This document shows, piece by piece, positions 19,673 through 30,124 of a DNA stretch of 64,000 bases; positions within the stretch are counted from its first letter, which is position 1; every line of letters begins with the position of its first letter. Origin of the DNA: Cladorrhinum sp. PSN259. Its lineage: Eukaryota; Ascomycota; Sordariomycetes; Sordariales; Podosporaceae. Both the position numbers and the translations under genes were made by a program. The notes below the pieces were generated by a model that was not told the origin of the DNA, made no database searches, and saw nothing but the letters and a program-made list of their open reading frames with translations. The stretch covers positions 186,001-250,000 of the forward strand of contig MU867093.1 in assembly GCA_033725935.1 (NCBI GenBank), given 5' to 3'.

Positions 19673-22216
19673 GAGGTAACCCCTTAGCTCCCAGTCCGAG
19701 TTGGGTCGAAGCTTGTTTTGGTCCCTGCACCTTTTTATTGTTCTGGGTCTGTAATTGCTGGAGCGTAGTTAAGGCTGGCGGGCGGCGCTGCTCAAACGGT
19801 CATCAAGCCCTCCTAGTCTGAGAGAGGACAGCCGCAAAAGATTTCCATTCTCAGACATTTGAAGGACAGCATGCTGACTTGGTTTAAATTGCAGTGGTTG
19901 GTGCCCTCCTGCAGGGTGCCCTACATGGCGAGGACCGCGGATTAGTACTGGAGTAGGGTAAAGGTGGTGGTGTAATGTGGTTTCTGGTCGTGCCGTGGGG
20001 TCGAGACATCCGCCGTAAGGTCATAAAAAATAAACGCCTGGCTGGGGCTTCTTGAAAATTTTGTTTGATTTGGTGTTTAATTTTGACCTCCCATGTATTT
20101 GTTGCCTGCGATCGTTGCACCTTATCTGACCTTACTGATCCCTCCACATTGTCGTTCACTCGCACAGCTCAACAGATTTTGCACACTGATACTTTCGATA
20201 CTTTGGGTTTTCCTCTCAGTTTGTTAGTGGTAGAAACCTCAAGCCAGCTACTTACAGACGTAGATTGCCCGCGGCTGTTCTGTATTCGCCAGGCAGACAT
20301 TGCTGGCCGTTAGAAAACTATGTAGGCAGGCAACATTGAGAGCTTGGGCGCCGAAATCATGGACCAAATGATTGATCAGTGACAGGAAAAAGAAGTATCT
20401 AATTACTCAATCTACATTACTATCTCGCCTTAATTTCTCTTCTTGTTCATCATCGGAGCAATCGTCCCGAGGTCAAGGTGCGATATCACCTGGCGTTGGG
20501 TCAAGAGCCGAGTGGTGATATTTGCGGATTTAGATTCTTTCAATTTGGTTCCAAACCAGGATTAAGGAAATGAGATGGTGGCAGTCTCGCGGTTGTCGAA
20601 TTGGGAATTCCTGACATTGCGATTGCCGATATCGTATTATACCCGCAGCGCTGCGGTTGACAATGCGTTACGACCACGGTGCAGTCCAAATGCGGCATCT
20701 CAATAATCAATTTCAGGTAAGATACGCAAGGTAGTGCACAGCCAGCAGTGACATGGAATCTGGAGCAGATGGGTATTGGAAAACCGCCCCAGTGAAACCG
20801 ACATGATAAGCCTTGTGAGCCATAATGTGTGGGGTTGGCTTATTTACATGTCATTAGAAATGCGGGAAGAAATGACTGAAGAAAAGCCAATCCGAATTTG
20901 ACTTTTTGATCACCGTGTCGCACCCGATCGGACCCGGGGGCGTATGACCTGCAGCAGTCGGGACTCGGGTCGGCCCTCTCGCATCCGCCCGTACTTGCAA
21001 GAGAGGTAACTGCCACCCAAGCCCCCACTCACTCGCTACAGCTTTCTTCTTCGCTTCATCAGCGGCCGAGAATGGACAACCTTTGCCACACACGGCCGAA
21101 AGAGTCACACTCTCACAGTATTATCTTCTGCAACACTTGGGCACACCGCAAACTCAATTCCGCATGGCAACGGCGCAGCGAGCAATAAAGAAACGCCAAG
21201 GATGCGGGTTCGGAAGGTTGAGTTCTGGTCTGAGTGGTTACAGACAACCAACTGCAGATCGCCAAGGACGAATGGGGTCTCCCGCCACCACACCAGTTGA
21301 CCATTCTTGGCACCCCCAAGACCCCCAAATACCAACTTCCTGGAAAGCAACTACCGGACTTGTTCAGAACTGTCTCGTCTTTTACCTGGAAACCATAATT
21401 CCGGCGCGGGCAAGAAATCCGCCCGGACGACACTGGCCCGGGCCGACCAGTAGCGTCTCGTCGTCCTACACCAAGTATGGCGATGATACCAATCTTTTTG
21501 TACGTATCACAGCGGCGTGGATAGCCTCGACGAGAGCATTTGGACCCCTGCTCAACAATAACTCCAATCCTTCCCAGGTTCTCTGTGTCGTCACGCATAC
21601 CATAATAAGGATAGGATTCTCTTGGGTCACAGTCACCCCGGTGCCCTGTAGACAGGAAGAATGAATAGAACAGAACATGCCTCGGGCAAGCCCCGCACCA
21701 CTTGCTGCCGTATGTTCGGAACCCTTCTACTCAGCCTTAACGCATGTTGGTTGAACCCCTCCCCCACCTGCAGTCATCAACACCTGTGCCATTGCTAGTT
21801 CCGGATGTCAATCATGGAATTATCGTCCAGTTTGGCATAACCCGATAACCTGGTTGACCTTGACAGGTTAACGCCTCATTCCCCATACGGCACTCGCGTT
21901 ACGCAATCCCGTGGATCTAGATATGTAAGTGATTGATGATCAACAAGGGTAAGATTCCCTGAGCTAGGGCAGATGTTTTGCACGACATAAATCCTTCCCG
22001 TTCCTACATTAGACCCATTACCCCAGGATCAGGAATGCTGGGGGTATCACTGTCTGTTCTTTCTTCAAACAATCCATGCCATCTCAACTGTATCCACGTC
22101 ATACGATGCTCGGACACCCCTCTCTGCAACACCCTCGTCCACTTTGTTGCTACTAGGCCCCTTGTAATATCATCCATCTCCTTTTTCCCCTTGCTGGTAT
22201 TTACCGAGTAGTGGCA
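19673..22216. other. 2.5-kb stretch without recognisable genes
   Basis: Several ORFs of 60-190 codons occur on both strands (the longest 21083-21664 plus), but they overlap each other, lack domains and show no splice support. The sequence is not strongly AT-biased, so heavy RIP is not obvious. It may hold decayed genes continuing the broken island at 18.6-19.7 kb, plus the promoter of the rhodopsin-family gene. Confidence 0.4.
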
Positions 22217-23673
22217 ATGGTCCAACTCGACAACTTCACCACCGAGCAGAAGCAGCAGTACATCATCGCCACAACCTCAATAGGACTGGTCCTATCGACG
22301 GTGTCTATGGTGGCAAGGCTGTTCGCGAGATTGCGTACCATCAATGGACTTCGAGAGGAGGATTGGTGTATGGCGGCGGGGCTTCTTCTGAGTTATGGGA
22401 CAGCAATATGTTTGCTTTATGGAGTTCCGGTACAGGGAGTTCCATTACCGCAACTCAAGCCAAGCGAGAGGAAGGATTTTCTGCTCGTGAGTTTCAGTGT
22501 CTCCAATACCATCCAGCGCCAGCTAATATCCGGTGTGTAGATGATTTGGATTATCCAAAAACTTCAACCGCCAACGCTCTTCGCTATCAAAATATCCATC
22601 ATCATCTTTCAAGTTCACATTTTCCAATCCCGGACTTTCCGACGAATCTCTTGGGCAGTGGCCATCGCCACCGGAATCTGGATGGTTGCAAACGTTCTTG
22701 GAACCACCTTCCAATGCAGTCCTCCATCGTATTTCTACGACAAGAGCGGCGGACCAAAGGCGGGAACGTGTATCCATGATCCCGTCCATAGAATGGGCGT
22801 GCCAAATGCGATCATGTCCTCAGTGGGCGATATTATAATTTTTTGCATGCCGATCCCGCCATTGATGAAACTCACCGTACCGAGAAGAACCAAGATTGGG
22901 TTGATTGGTGTCTTTAGTCTAGGGCTTTTGTAAGTCTCCTATACTCCCTCCATGCTTACCAGTGCTGACACCGTATATCAGTGTCCTCATAGCCAGCTTC
23001 TTCCGCTGGATAGCCCTAATAGGCGCAGACCCAAAAGTGTTCAATTGTAAGACTTTACCGCTCGTCCTTCTCTCCCACTAGCTTCTTGACTAATCCAATA
23101 TTCAACACAGCCGCACAAATCCAAGTAGGCGTATGGACCTACCTAGAAATTTCAGTGGCAATAACATGCGGCAACCTACCCTTCCTAGCTCCCCTCATGG
23201 GCTGCGTCGGTCCCCGCCGGAGGACATCAAGCGCGCCTACATCCAGCAGTTTACACAAGTACTTCTCTGGAATAAGACAACGACGCATGAACGGCCGGCA
23301 CAGGCGACAACAGTCAAAAGAATTCCAAAATGAGAGTTCAGAAACCAAAAGGTCCGGGACGCCGATTGATAAGCCTCTGCCTTCTGTTCCACCACAGGTG
23401 CAGGGCGCCATGGAAGATAATTTGAGTGCTGCGCAGAGGAGGGAAGATGGGTTTACGAGGATGTATGACAGTAGCCCTGTTTCGGGGTTGGAGGATGCAG
23501 ATGGCTTGGATGGGGATGGGGTTGAGATGCAGCCTGTTGGGCGGGTGAGGGAGACAGACATTGGGTTGGCGAGAAGTCACGGCCCGCTGGATTCGAATAG
23601 GATGGAGGTAGGTAATGATTCGGACTTGGAGATGGGGATGGGGGATGGTCCACACCATGGTTGGACGAGGTGA
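22217..23673 (+). CDS. fungal rhodopsin-domain (Pth11-like) seven-TM receptor
   Basis: Four exons: 22217-22486, 22541-22929, 22982-23046, 23111-23673, giving 428 aa. Seven hydrophobic helices lie in the first ~280 residues. Hallmarks of the fungal rhodopsin-domain family are present: LFARLRTINGLREEDWCM after TM1, a conserved Cys in CSPPSYFYDK, NAIMSSVGDIIIFCMPIPPL in the sixth-helix region, and a basic RRTKIGLIGVFSLG loop. There is no N-terminal CFEM domain. The C-terminal ~150 residues are a Ser/Arg-rich then acidic cytosolic tail. Pth11-type proteins act as plasma-membrane receptors for surface or nutrient cues, signalling through G proteins or MAPK; ligand unknown. Exon phases agree and the gene appears intact. 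Confidence 0.9.
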
Positions 23674-24150
23674 TGATAATTATGGCTATGATCGGATGAT
23701 CACTCGATACCTTGTATATGATTGTATGTTTAACGGGAGACAGTTTTGCATTTTTAAGTGCGATAGTTAATGAAATATTAAATAATCACGGACAACTTGA
23801 ATTACTTGTCTTCCTCAAAACAGTTGCTGGGAAAGGATGGTTACGTTCCTCGCATTAACGATAGGATAGGTATTAACTTTCTCAGTCGGACGCGGCCAAT
23901 GTCAAGCCGAACCCAAGAATAGTATAAATGGTTCAAGGGCAAAGTACAGTGTGGAGCACTTCTCTAAAAGTATGAGTGGCTTGGTGATTGCATCGCCTTT
24001 TTGGATTGTAGACCAGATAACAAAACAAAGTATATCTTTGAGATCACCTTTGCTCGATCATCTTTGACCGACAATTCTCCTTTATATACTAGTCTACGCT
24101 ACCAAATTTCCAACAAACTCGCTACGACAGGTGCCCACACCTGTACCAAA
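23674..24150. other. intergenic region
   Basis: 3' flank of the receptor gene and upstream flank of tRNA-Asp. Nothing supported. Confidence 0.4.
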
Positions 24151-24233
24151 TCTTCCGTAGTATAGTGGTTAGTATATGAGCTTGTCATTCCACAACAACG
24201 CTCGGGACCCGGGTTCAATTCCCGGCGGGAGAG
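24151..24233 (+). tRNA. tRNA-Asp (GTC) with 11-nt intron
   Basis: Complete cloverleaf. The acceptor stem TCTTCCG pairs with CGGGAGA, the D arm is present, anticodon stem TGAGC pairs with GCTCG, and the T arm is CCGGG-TTCAATT-CCCGG. Anticodon GTC lies at 24184-24186. An 11-nt intron (24188-24198) sits one base 3' of the anticodon, the canonical place. Discriminator base G, as expected for Asp. Confidence 0.93.
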
Positions 24234-24849
24234 TCAATCACATCACTTTTTGGAATTTTCTTTTCCAGATCTTAGTATTTTATCTACCTAATTGATTCTC
24301 TTTTATTTTTCTCAGACAGTGACCACGTTGTAACTTTTGTTTCAAAACCGAGGCAGTATCCCATTCCTTGTGTCTCTTAACCCGTTAATATCGTTATCAC
24401 TTCAGCTGCCCGTGCATCCATCATTTACTCGGTCCATTTCGGTACAACGAGATGCGCAAGACCAAGTACAATTGTAGCCAAGACAGGCCTGTGGCTGCTT
24501 ATACTTGTATATATAATTGCCATATTTTCCGCCTGATCAGGTGGAAAGGGTTTCGGGGCCTCAAGATACCCCCCATTCATGGATCCTCACTGCATTTCCA
24601 TTCAGTCCTTGTTTTCTCAGACTCAAATGTCATATTTGTGTTATGTCAGTTTTCATTTTGATCATCACTTGCGGCAGACAGTGCATAAACGATGTGAATT
24701 TCAACTTACTCCCCCAAATTATTCTACTTGCAAAATGAGTCCGAGCCTAGTTTTCTCCTCATGTGCCTTTTCCTTTCAAGTTCCTTTTGCTCTTCCCCCT
24801 TTTCAGTCCCTCTCACCCGTCCATTACCAATAACTCAAACAACAAAATT
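24234..24849. other. intergenic region
   Basis: T-rich; several overlapping short ORFs without domains. Nothing supported. Confidence 0.4.
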
Positions 24850-25296
24850 TTAAAAACAAGCAAAACACCACTCGTCACAGGGAAGACATTCACAGTAACA
24901 AATTTTTCCGTTGAGCTCGAACAACCACTGCGGCCCCGCCGGGCCCTGCACGCCTTCAAGCTCACGGCCAAGAACTTCCAGCTGAAGCGCGTTCTTATTT
25001 CGAAAAGGTTGTTGAGTTTGTGGTGGTGCCCCAGTATGACTCTGAGGCAATGATGATGATATGTCGGCTAGCCTCTTCTTCTTCTTCTTCTGCAGAGTCA
25101 GACGGTCACCGTCCAAATTATTATCGGCCATCATTGCAAAGTTCAGACCCTGAACGTGACCCTGATCTGTGTTGCCGGCAGGTTCGAAGTTCCCCCCCGC
25201 TACTTCGGACGAATGATCGTAAACGGCAGCACCGAGTACCCGAGCGGCTGGGAGAAAGAAGAACCCAACGGCCAATGCGAGAGCGTTGAGCTTCAT
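24850..25296 (-). CDS. small secreted protein with Cys-rich C-terminus (148 aa)
   Basis: Single open frame. The ATG at 25296 was preferred to an upstream one because it gives a clean signal peptide (MKLNALALAVGFFFLPAARVLGA). The mature part is polar, contains a KKKKKR run encoded by an AAG microsatellite (near 25077-25092), then a Gln/Pro-rich stretch, and ends NGKICYCECLPCDEWCFACF with six cysteines in the last 16 residues. This is the general form of small secreted effector-like proteins, but no family is recognised. The lysine run is in the frame and could also signal an unnoticed intron edge. Upstream lies a reiterated sequence, listed separately. Confidence 0.5.
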   Translation of the reverse strand: MKLNALALAVGFFFLPAARVLGAAVYDHSSEVAGGNFEPAGNTDQGHVQGLNFAMMADNNLDGDRLTLQKKKKKRLADISSSLPQSHTGAPPQTQQPFRNKNALQLEVLGRELEGVQGPAGPQWLFELNGKICYCECLPCDEWCFACF

Positions 25297-25339
25297 CGTG
25301 ACTCCGTGAGTGGTGGTGGTGGTACTAGTACACACTTTG

Positions 25340-25440
25340 GTTTCCTGTGTTGAAGGTTGTTTCTTGTGTTGAATGTTTCTTGTGTTGAAGGTTTCAGGTC
25401 GTTTTGAAGATTTCTTGTATTAAAGGCTTCTTGTGTTACA
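25340..25440. repeat. short tandem repeats upstream of the small secreted-protein gene
   Basis: About five imperfect copies of an 18-20 bp unit with core TTTCTTGTGTTGAA (plus strand) occur just upstream of the minus-strand start codon, probably within its 5' leader or core promoter. Confidence 0.7.
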
Positions 25441-26177
25441 CATTAGTTGGTTCTTATTGTTGCTTCAATTATGCCTCCGGTTGAAAGATAAAGGAAGAAA
25501 AGTTGATAAAAACTTTTTCGGATGAGAGATGAATGCCAGGATCATCACATATTTATACTTTAACAAAGTGTGACAACATGCCTCACACAAGATCTGGGGT
25601 ACGGAGTGACAATGGCAGTGATCTCGTACTTTTAAGAACCCCTATTTTGTCACACACGTTAACTTCCGTGACGTCCTCCGACGTAAATGACAGCGTGTGA
25701 CAAGAACGCCTGACAAAAGCTCCCCGAGACGGTAATGTACATGTACTTTTGTAGCAGTGCGTGCGACTGATAATATCAATCTCCGACTTCGGAGACGAAA
25801 GAGAAATTAAAATTATTGTCATAACCTATATATCCAAACCTAAACACTGCTTGATGTAAGTGCCCCTTCCTCAACAAAGCCATACTTTTAGTATCCGACC
25901 ACCACCGACAGGCAAAAGCCATGTAAAAGACCAACCGTGAGAAATTCCCCCTCGCTCCCGACAACAAAACATATTATCCCAAACGCCAACCTGATTCCCA
26001 TTCGAACCCCTCCGCTGCGTACCTGTAACCATAACCATTTGAATGCTGTGGTAAAAATCCGACAATGAAGAAATACTTTGACCACCTGAATCGGTCAAAA
26101 TAATAAAACGACAGAACGAGAGACCCTTATTGATGGGGTGCCCAATTCAAGATTGCGCGAGGATTCGGGCGGACTTC
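25441..26177. other. intergenic region
   Basis: Promoter of the small secreted-protein gene and 3' flank of the 357-aa gene. Only short ORFs without domains. Confidence 0.4.
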
Positions 26178-27328
26178 CTAAGGTGCCCACGACAGGATGG
26201 TATTGGCATGCTCCTTGCCGACGACCTTCTCCTTGCTGCCATCCGACTTGAGCATCTCATTTGAAGACGTTACCCACCCCTCGTCAACCCTGGCGCCGTG
26301 GACTCCTCGGACTGCCAAAAGGGAGAGTTCGTTAGTAAAAGGCGCTGACAGGAAAGCAGTAACATGTTGGTTGCTGTCGAAAACATACCTCTGTGACCAA
26401 ACAACTCCATGATCTCGGCGCTGCTGTAAGGCTTTTTCTTGTAGGCTGAGTGGCCGTAGCATGTGCCATCATCGTTGTTGAAATGGCGAAGCGCCAGTGA
26501 AGGCTTGCTAGGACCGAAAGCCGAAAGCGGGTGCTCCTTGAAAGAGACGGGAGATTTGGTATCGTCCTTGCTGGGGCATCGGATGACGAACCATCCTGGG
26601 CCGTAATCGGGGTACTTGAACATGAAGTCGATGCCCTCGACTTCTGTGGACAGGAGATCCTTGTTCTTCATGGCGCGTGTCCCTGGACTGGTAGTACCCG
26701 TAGACTCCGCTGCAGTGGCAAGGTATTCCTTCTTCATTGTTGCACTAGGCGATGGTGGGACGGAAGAGGGAGTGGGCTGTTGGCCTGCCACGTCTGCCGT
26801 AGTCTGGGTGGGCACCGTGAGCTTGGGCCTCTTGCTGGACGCACCGAATACCGGTTGAGCCCCGCTGCGCTTCGCAGTGTGCACTTTGCGCGATGCATTA
26901 TTATCCGTTAACAGTGAGGTTGCCTTTCCCGAGCCGCTATCACTAAATTGCATCGATGACGACGTGCTTGTGGCTGGCGAAAGGGCACCTACAGTTGGCG
27001 ATGTCTGGCGGCGGTCAAGATCGAAGTGGCGCCGGAGGAACTGGAACGACTCCGGCTCCAAGTGCTGAAACAAACGCGGCTGCACGGCGTTGGGGGTGCC
27101 GCGCTTAGCGGAGACCTTTGACATGGTTGTGATGATGGTTTGTTTCTGCTTGTTGAAGGCTTCCACTTGTTCTTGGAAAGCCTGCCTGAGGCGAGTTTCA
27201 TGGTCGCTGCATACCTTCTCCAACTGAGCCAAAGTCTTATTTCGGAAAATGGTGCCAATCTCTTCTTCCAGCTCCCTTTCGACACTCTCGGCCAACTGGT
27301 GGTCGATATCGTCCTGTTGTTCGGACAT
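26178..27328 (-). CDS. conserved hypothetical protein, coiled-coil plus C-terminal conserved domain
   Basis: Two exons: 27328-26389 and 26311-26178, giving 357 aa. Residues ~10-70 form an acidic then charged coiled coil (ESVERELEEEIGTIF, LEKVCSDHETRLRQAFQEQV). The middle ~150 residues are Ser/Thr/Pro-rich and basic (TAKRSGAQPVFGASSKRPK), typical of a nuclear disordered linker. The C-terminal ~120 residues hold an ordered domain: FMFKYPDYGPGWFVIRCP, FKEHPLSAFG, LALRHFNNDDGTCYGHSAY, IMELFGHRVRGVHGARVDEG. A similar Cys/His-bearing arrangement occurs in ascomycete proteins of unknown role, perhaps metal-binding. The last exon continues it and ends after ILSWAP. Nuclear location is an inference from composition. 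Function unknown. Confidence 0.78.
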
Positions 27329-28318
27329 GTCGATGGATGGGTTGGAAAATAAATTCCAGATATCTGACACTTATCGGGCCTGCCTTCAAAAATTTCAATC
27401 GAGTTGAAAAGGAATAAAAGTGTAAATCGTCCCTTTCCACCAAGTGGAGTGGACAGGGGAAGATGGAAAAGCACGGGGGAAAGCACCGGGTCAAGTACGT
27501 GCACATTCAAGTCGGAATTTAACAAAGGAATGAGCGGGGGAAAATTTTTTAAATGCCATTGTCTCAGCTCATTTTGATCTATCACTTTTATCTTTGGGCC
27601 AATGCCATATTCGTTCTTTCTTTTTTCCATCCCCAAAACCTTCCCAAGACCCTACCTGTCGCGTTCAATCGCGTCCAGTCGCGTCCAATCGTGCATTTAC
27701 CAGGATTAATAGAGATTTCCACTGGGCAGCGTGTTCGCGCTAAGACTTGTTGATGTAAACGAAGGGGGCTGATTGTGATAAGAAAACCACTGCTTGTAAT
27801 TTGTGGACTTTCTGGCTCTTGAACAACCAGTTTTGTTCACCTGGGAGTGACAATGCATTGAAAAAAAAAATTGAAAAAAAATGAACCCAGAGCGTCAATG
27901 CACGCTACGTATGATGTTTGCCACTCCACACTATGATACTCACGCAAAACCTTGACCCCCAATACTTTTTCCCAAGAGGTGATACATCCAAGCACTTCAG
28001 AAATAGCAGGTAAAAAATAACAAAACAGCTATTTTGAAACTTAGAGAAATAGGCTGCTAAGGTAGGAGTCTAAATAAAGTTAATTTCTTCTTGGAACTAC
28101 ACCGAATCTAGAGTAGTTTGGGAAAGTCATAGGCGTAGGATATACCCAAAGCGTGGGGTGTTAACCTCAAAGTTTTAGCTGACGCTCTCAATTAAAAAGG
28201 ATCAAACAGTTTAAAACCAGAAATTTTTTTGCCAACAAAGGAAATATGGTACAGTTGCAGTGTTGTGTAGTCCTTCAATTCATCCCCTTTGTCATAATCT
28301 CACGGGTATCCAATGTCA
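27329..28318. other. intergenic, AT-rich
   Basis: No supported gene. Poly-A tracts occur near 27860-27882, and AT-rich sequence extends to 28240. Contains the promoter of the minus-strand 357-aa gene. Confidence 0.4.
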
Positions 28319-29297
28319 TCAGAGCTCATCCTTCGCCTCAGTCTTCTCCTTTTCGGCCTCCTCAGACTTCTTGGTCTCCTCGGTCTTCTTCTCAGGCTCA
28401 ACCGCCTCTTCAACCTTCTTGGTCTCCTCGGCCTTCTCGGTCTCCTCCGCAACAGCCTCTGGAACTGCCTCCTCGACTTCACCCTCCTTCAACTGCAGGT
28501 ATTCGGCCTTGAGGGTGAACTCGATGTCTCGGGAACCTTGAGCCCGTCTGGGCTTGGTGTGGTGGATCGGGTAGCCGATGACACCACCGTTCTTGGGCTG
28601 GGGACCGTACAGGGACAGGTCGGAAAAGTACTCTGCGGTTGCTGTTAGCTGGGCTTTGTTTGATTAGGGCAATACAGTGGGCTCTATACGAACCTTCGCA
28701 CCCAGTGGTCTGGGTTAACCACAGGGGCAAGTTCTCGTGGAGTGCTCCGGGAGCGAAGAGGACGACTCTCCTGTCATCACGGCTGCGCCACTCGTCCGTT
28801 ACGGGCGCATCAGGGATCTTAACGGTATCCAACACACGTGTTGGTGGGGCAGGTCTTGCGTAGACACCGTAGAGGCCATGGCCTGGGCCGTTTCTGCGGA
28901 CCTCCTCCTCGATCCACTCGCGAACCTTGAGTGGCACCGTCTCGTAATCCATCATGAGGATTAATCGGTCGTATCCGTGGGGGTCGATGCCGTCCCAGCT
29001 GCCTGGATACTCACGCATGCCGAAAAGGTTCTTCAAGGCATCGCGATACTGGATGAGGCCGCCTGGTGGCCCGTCGGCAAGATCATCGAGCACGAACTCT
29101 TGGGCTTCGAACAGCATCTGCGAGGCACAGGCCGCCTCGTACTTTTGGCGACGCTCAGTCTTGAATGGGTTTATCCACTTGAAGTTCGGGATCGGCGCTG
29201 CCTTTCCTTCGAGGCGCTGCCCAGCAGGGCTCGCGGGGCCGATGGCAGATGCCGTCGTGGCGAGCCATGCGCCGAGGAGCAAGGTGTCGAACTTCAT
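28319..29297 (-). CDS. predicted ER-lumen protein with C-terminal KDEL
   Basis: Two exons: 29297-28694 and 28632-28319, giving 305 aa. The N-terminus is a signal peptide (MKFDTLLLGAWLATTASA) and the last four codons before the stop are AAG GAT GAG CTC, a KDEL ER-retrieval signal, so the mature protein should stay in the ER lumen. Between them is an ordered region of ~215 residues (FKWINPFKTERRQKYEAAC, LFEAQEFVLDDLADGPP, WIEEEVRRNGPGHGLYGVYA, VVLFAPGALHENLPLWLT, GGVIGYPIHHTK) with no family that I can name. A tail of ~65 residues then consists almost only of Glu, Lys, Ala, Val and Thr (EETEKAEETKKVEEA), which may be a charged helix or calcium-binding acidic tail. The donor GTTCGT is non-consensus but the frame and product support it. 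Confidence 0.8.
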
Positions 29298-30124
29298 CGT
29301 AATGCGCACTTGGGTGGAATCAAGAAGGGAGAGAGGTTTGAGGACGAGGACGAGGAGGAATCAGGATGTAGGGAGAGAAAAAGGAATTGATTCGAAAAGA
29401 ACACGCTTCTTGATCAATGCCATGGCTAGCGAGATTGTCTCCGATGGGCAGTATTTAGAGTGATCATGCCTGTCCGTTGATGGAAAAAAAATGCTGTGTT
29501 GTCCTTCGGAGTCATGTTCCGAATTTCCATATTTGATGATGCTCCGGCGGCTTGAATTGGGGACTGTGGAGGAGCTAGCGGGAGTGCGGGGTGTGTCCCG
29601 CATCGTCCCGCATCGCCCCCCATCTTCCCCGCATAACCCCTGGCATCTGTCAGTGATCTTGATCCCTGGATTCCGGGTTTGCATGTCCAGGTTTGAGCTA
29701 GTGTAGGGGTGCAGTTGGAGCCTTCCACGTTGCATCAAAATTTTCGAGTTTGTGACGAATTTGACTTTTGCTCTCGGCGGGGACTCTCCTTATTCCCTTG
29801 TATTTCGCTGTCTGCTTGATGTTCTGTGCAGGTCACTACCTACTGTCTTTGGTCAAGCTTGTAATCTTTTATGCGCTTATTGTTGATACCGCTCCCACCA
29901 TGGGCTGACTTATCGAGACCTATTCGGTAACTATCCCTCACACTGATAGGAGTCAAGACCAATTAAATACAAAAAACCGCCTGTTCATACAATCATCAAC
30001 TCTCCTCGAGTCCGAGCAGTCCCCCTTCCCTAATCTGCTCTCCGGAATTCCTACTCACACTCCGTCCCGTCAGGCGTCACTATCCTCTGAGACCTGCCCA
30101 ATATCACTTGTGCTCTCCTTCGTC
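29298..30124. other. intergenic region
   Basis: Promoter of the KDEL gene and 3' flank of the sugar transporter. Only domainless ORFs are seen. A short reiteration of CGCATCGTCCC/CGCATCGCCCC is present near 29600-29620. Confidence 0.4.

Noticed and set aside
21083..21664. 193-codon plus-strand ORF
   Set aside because: No domain, low-complexity polar composition, opposing open frames of similar length, no splice or promoter support.
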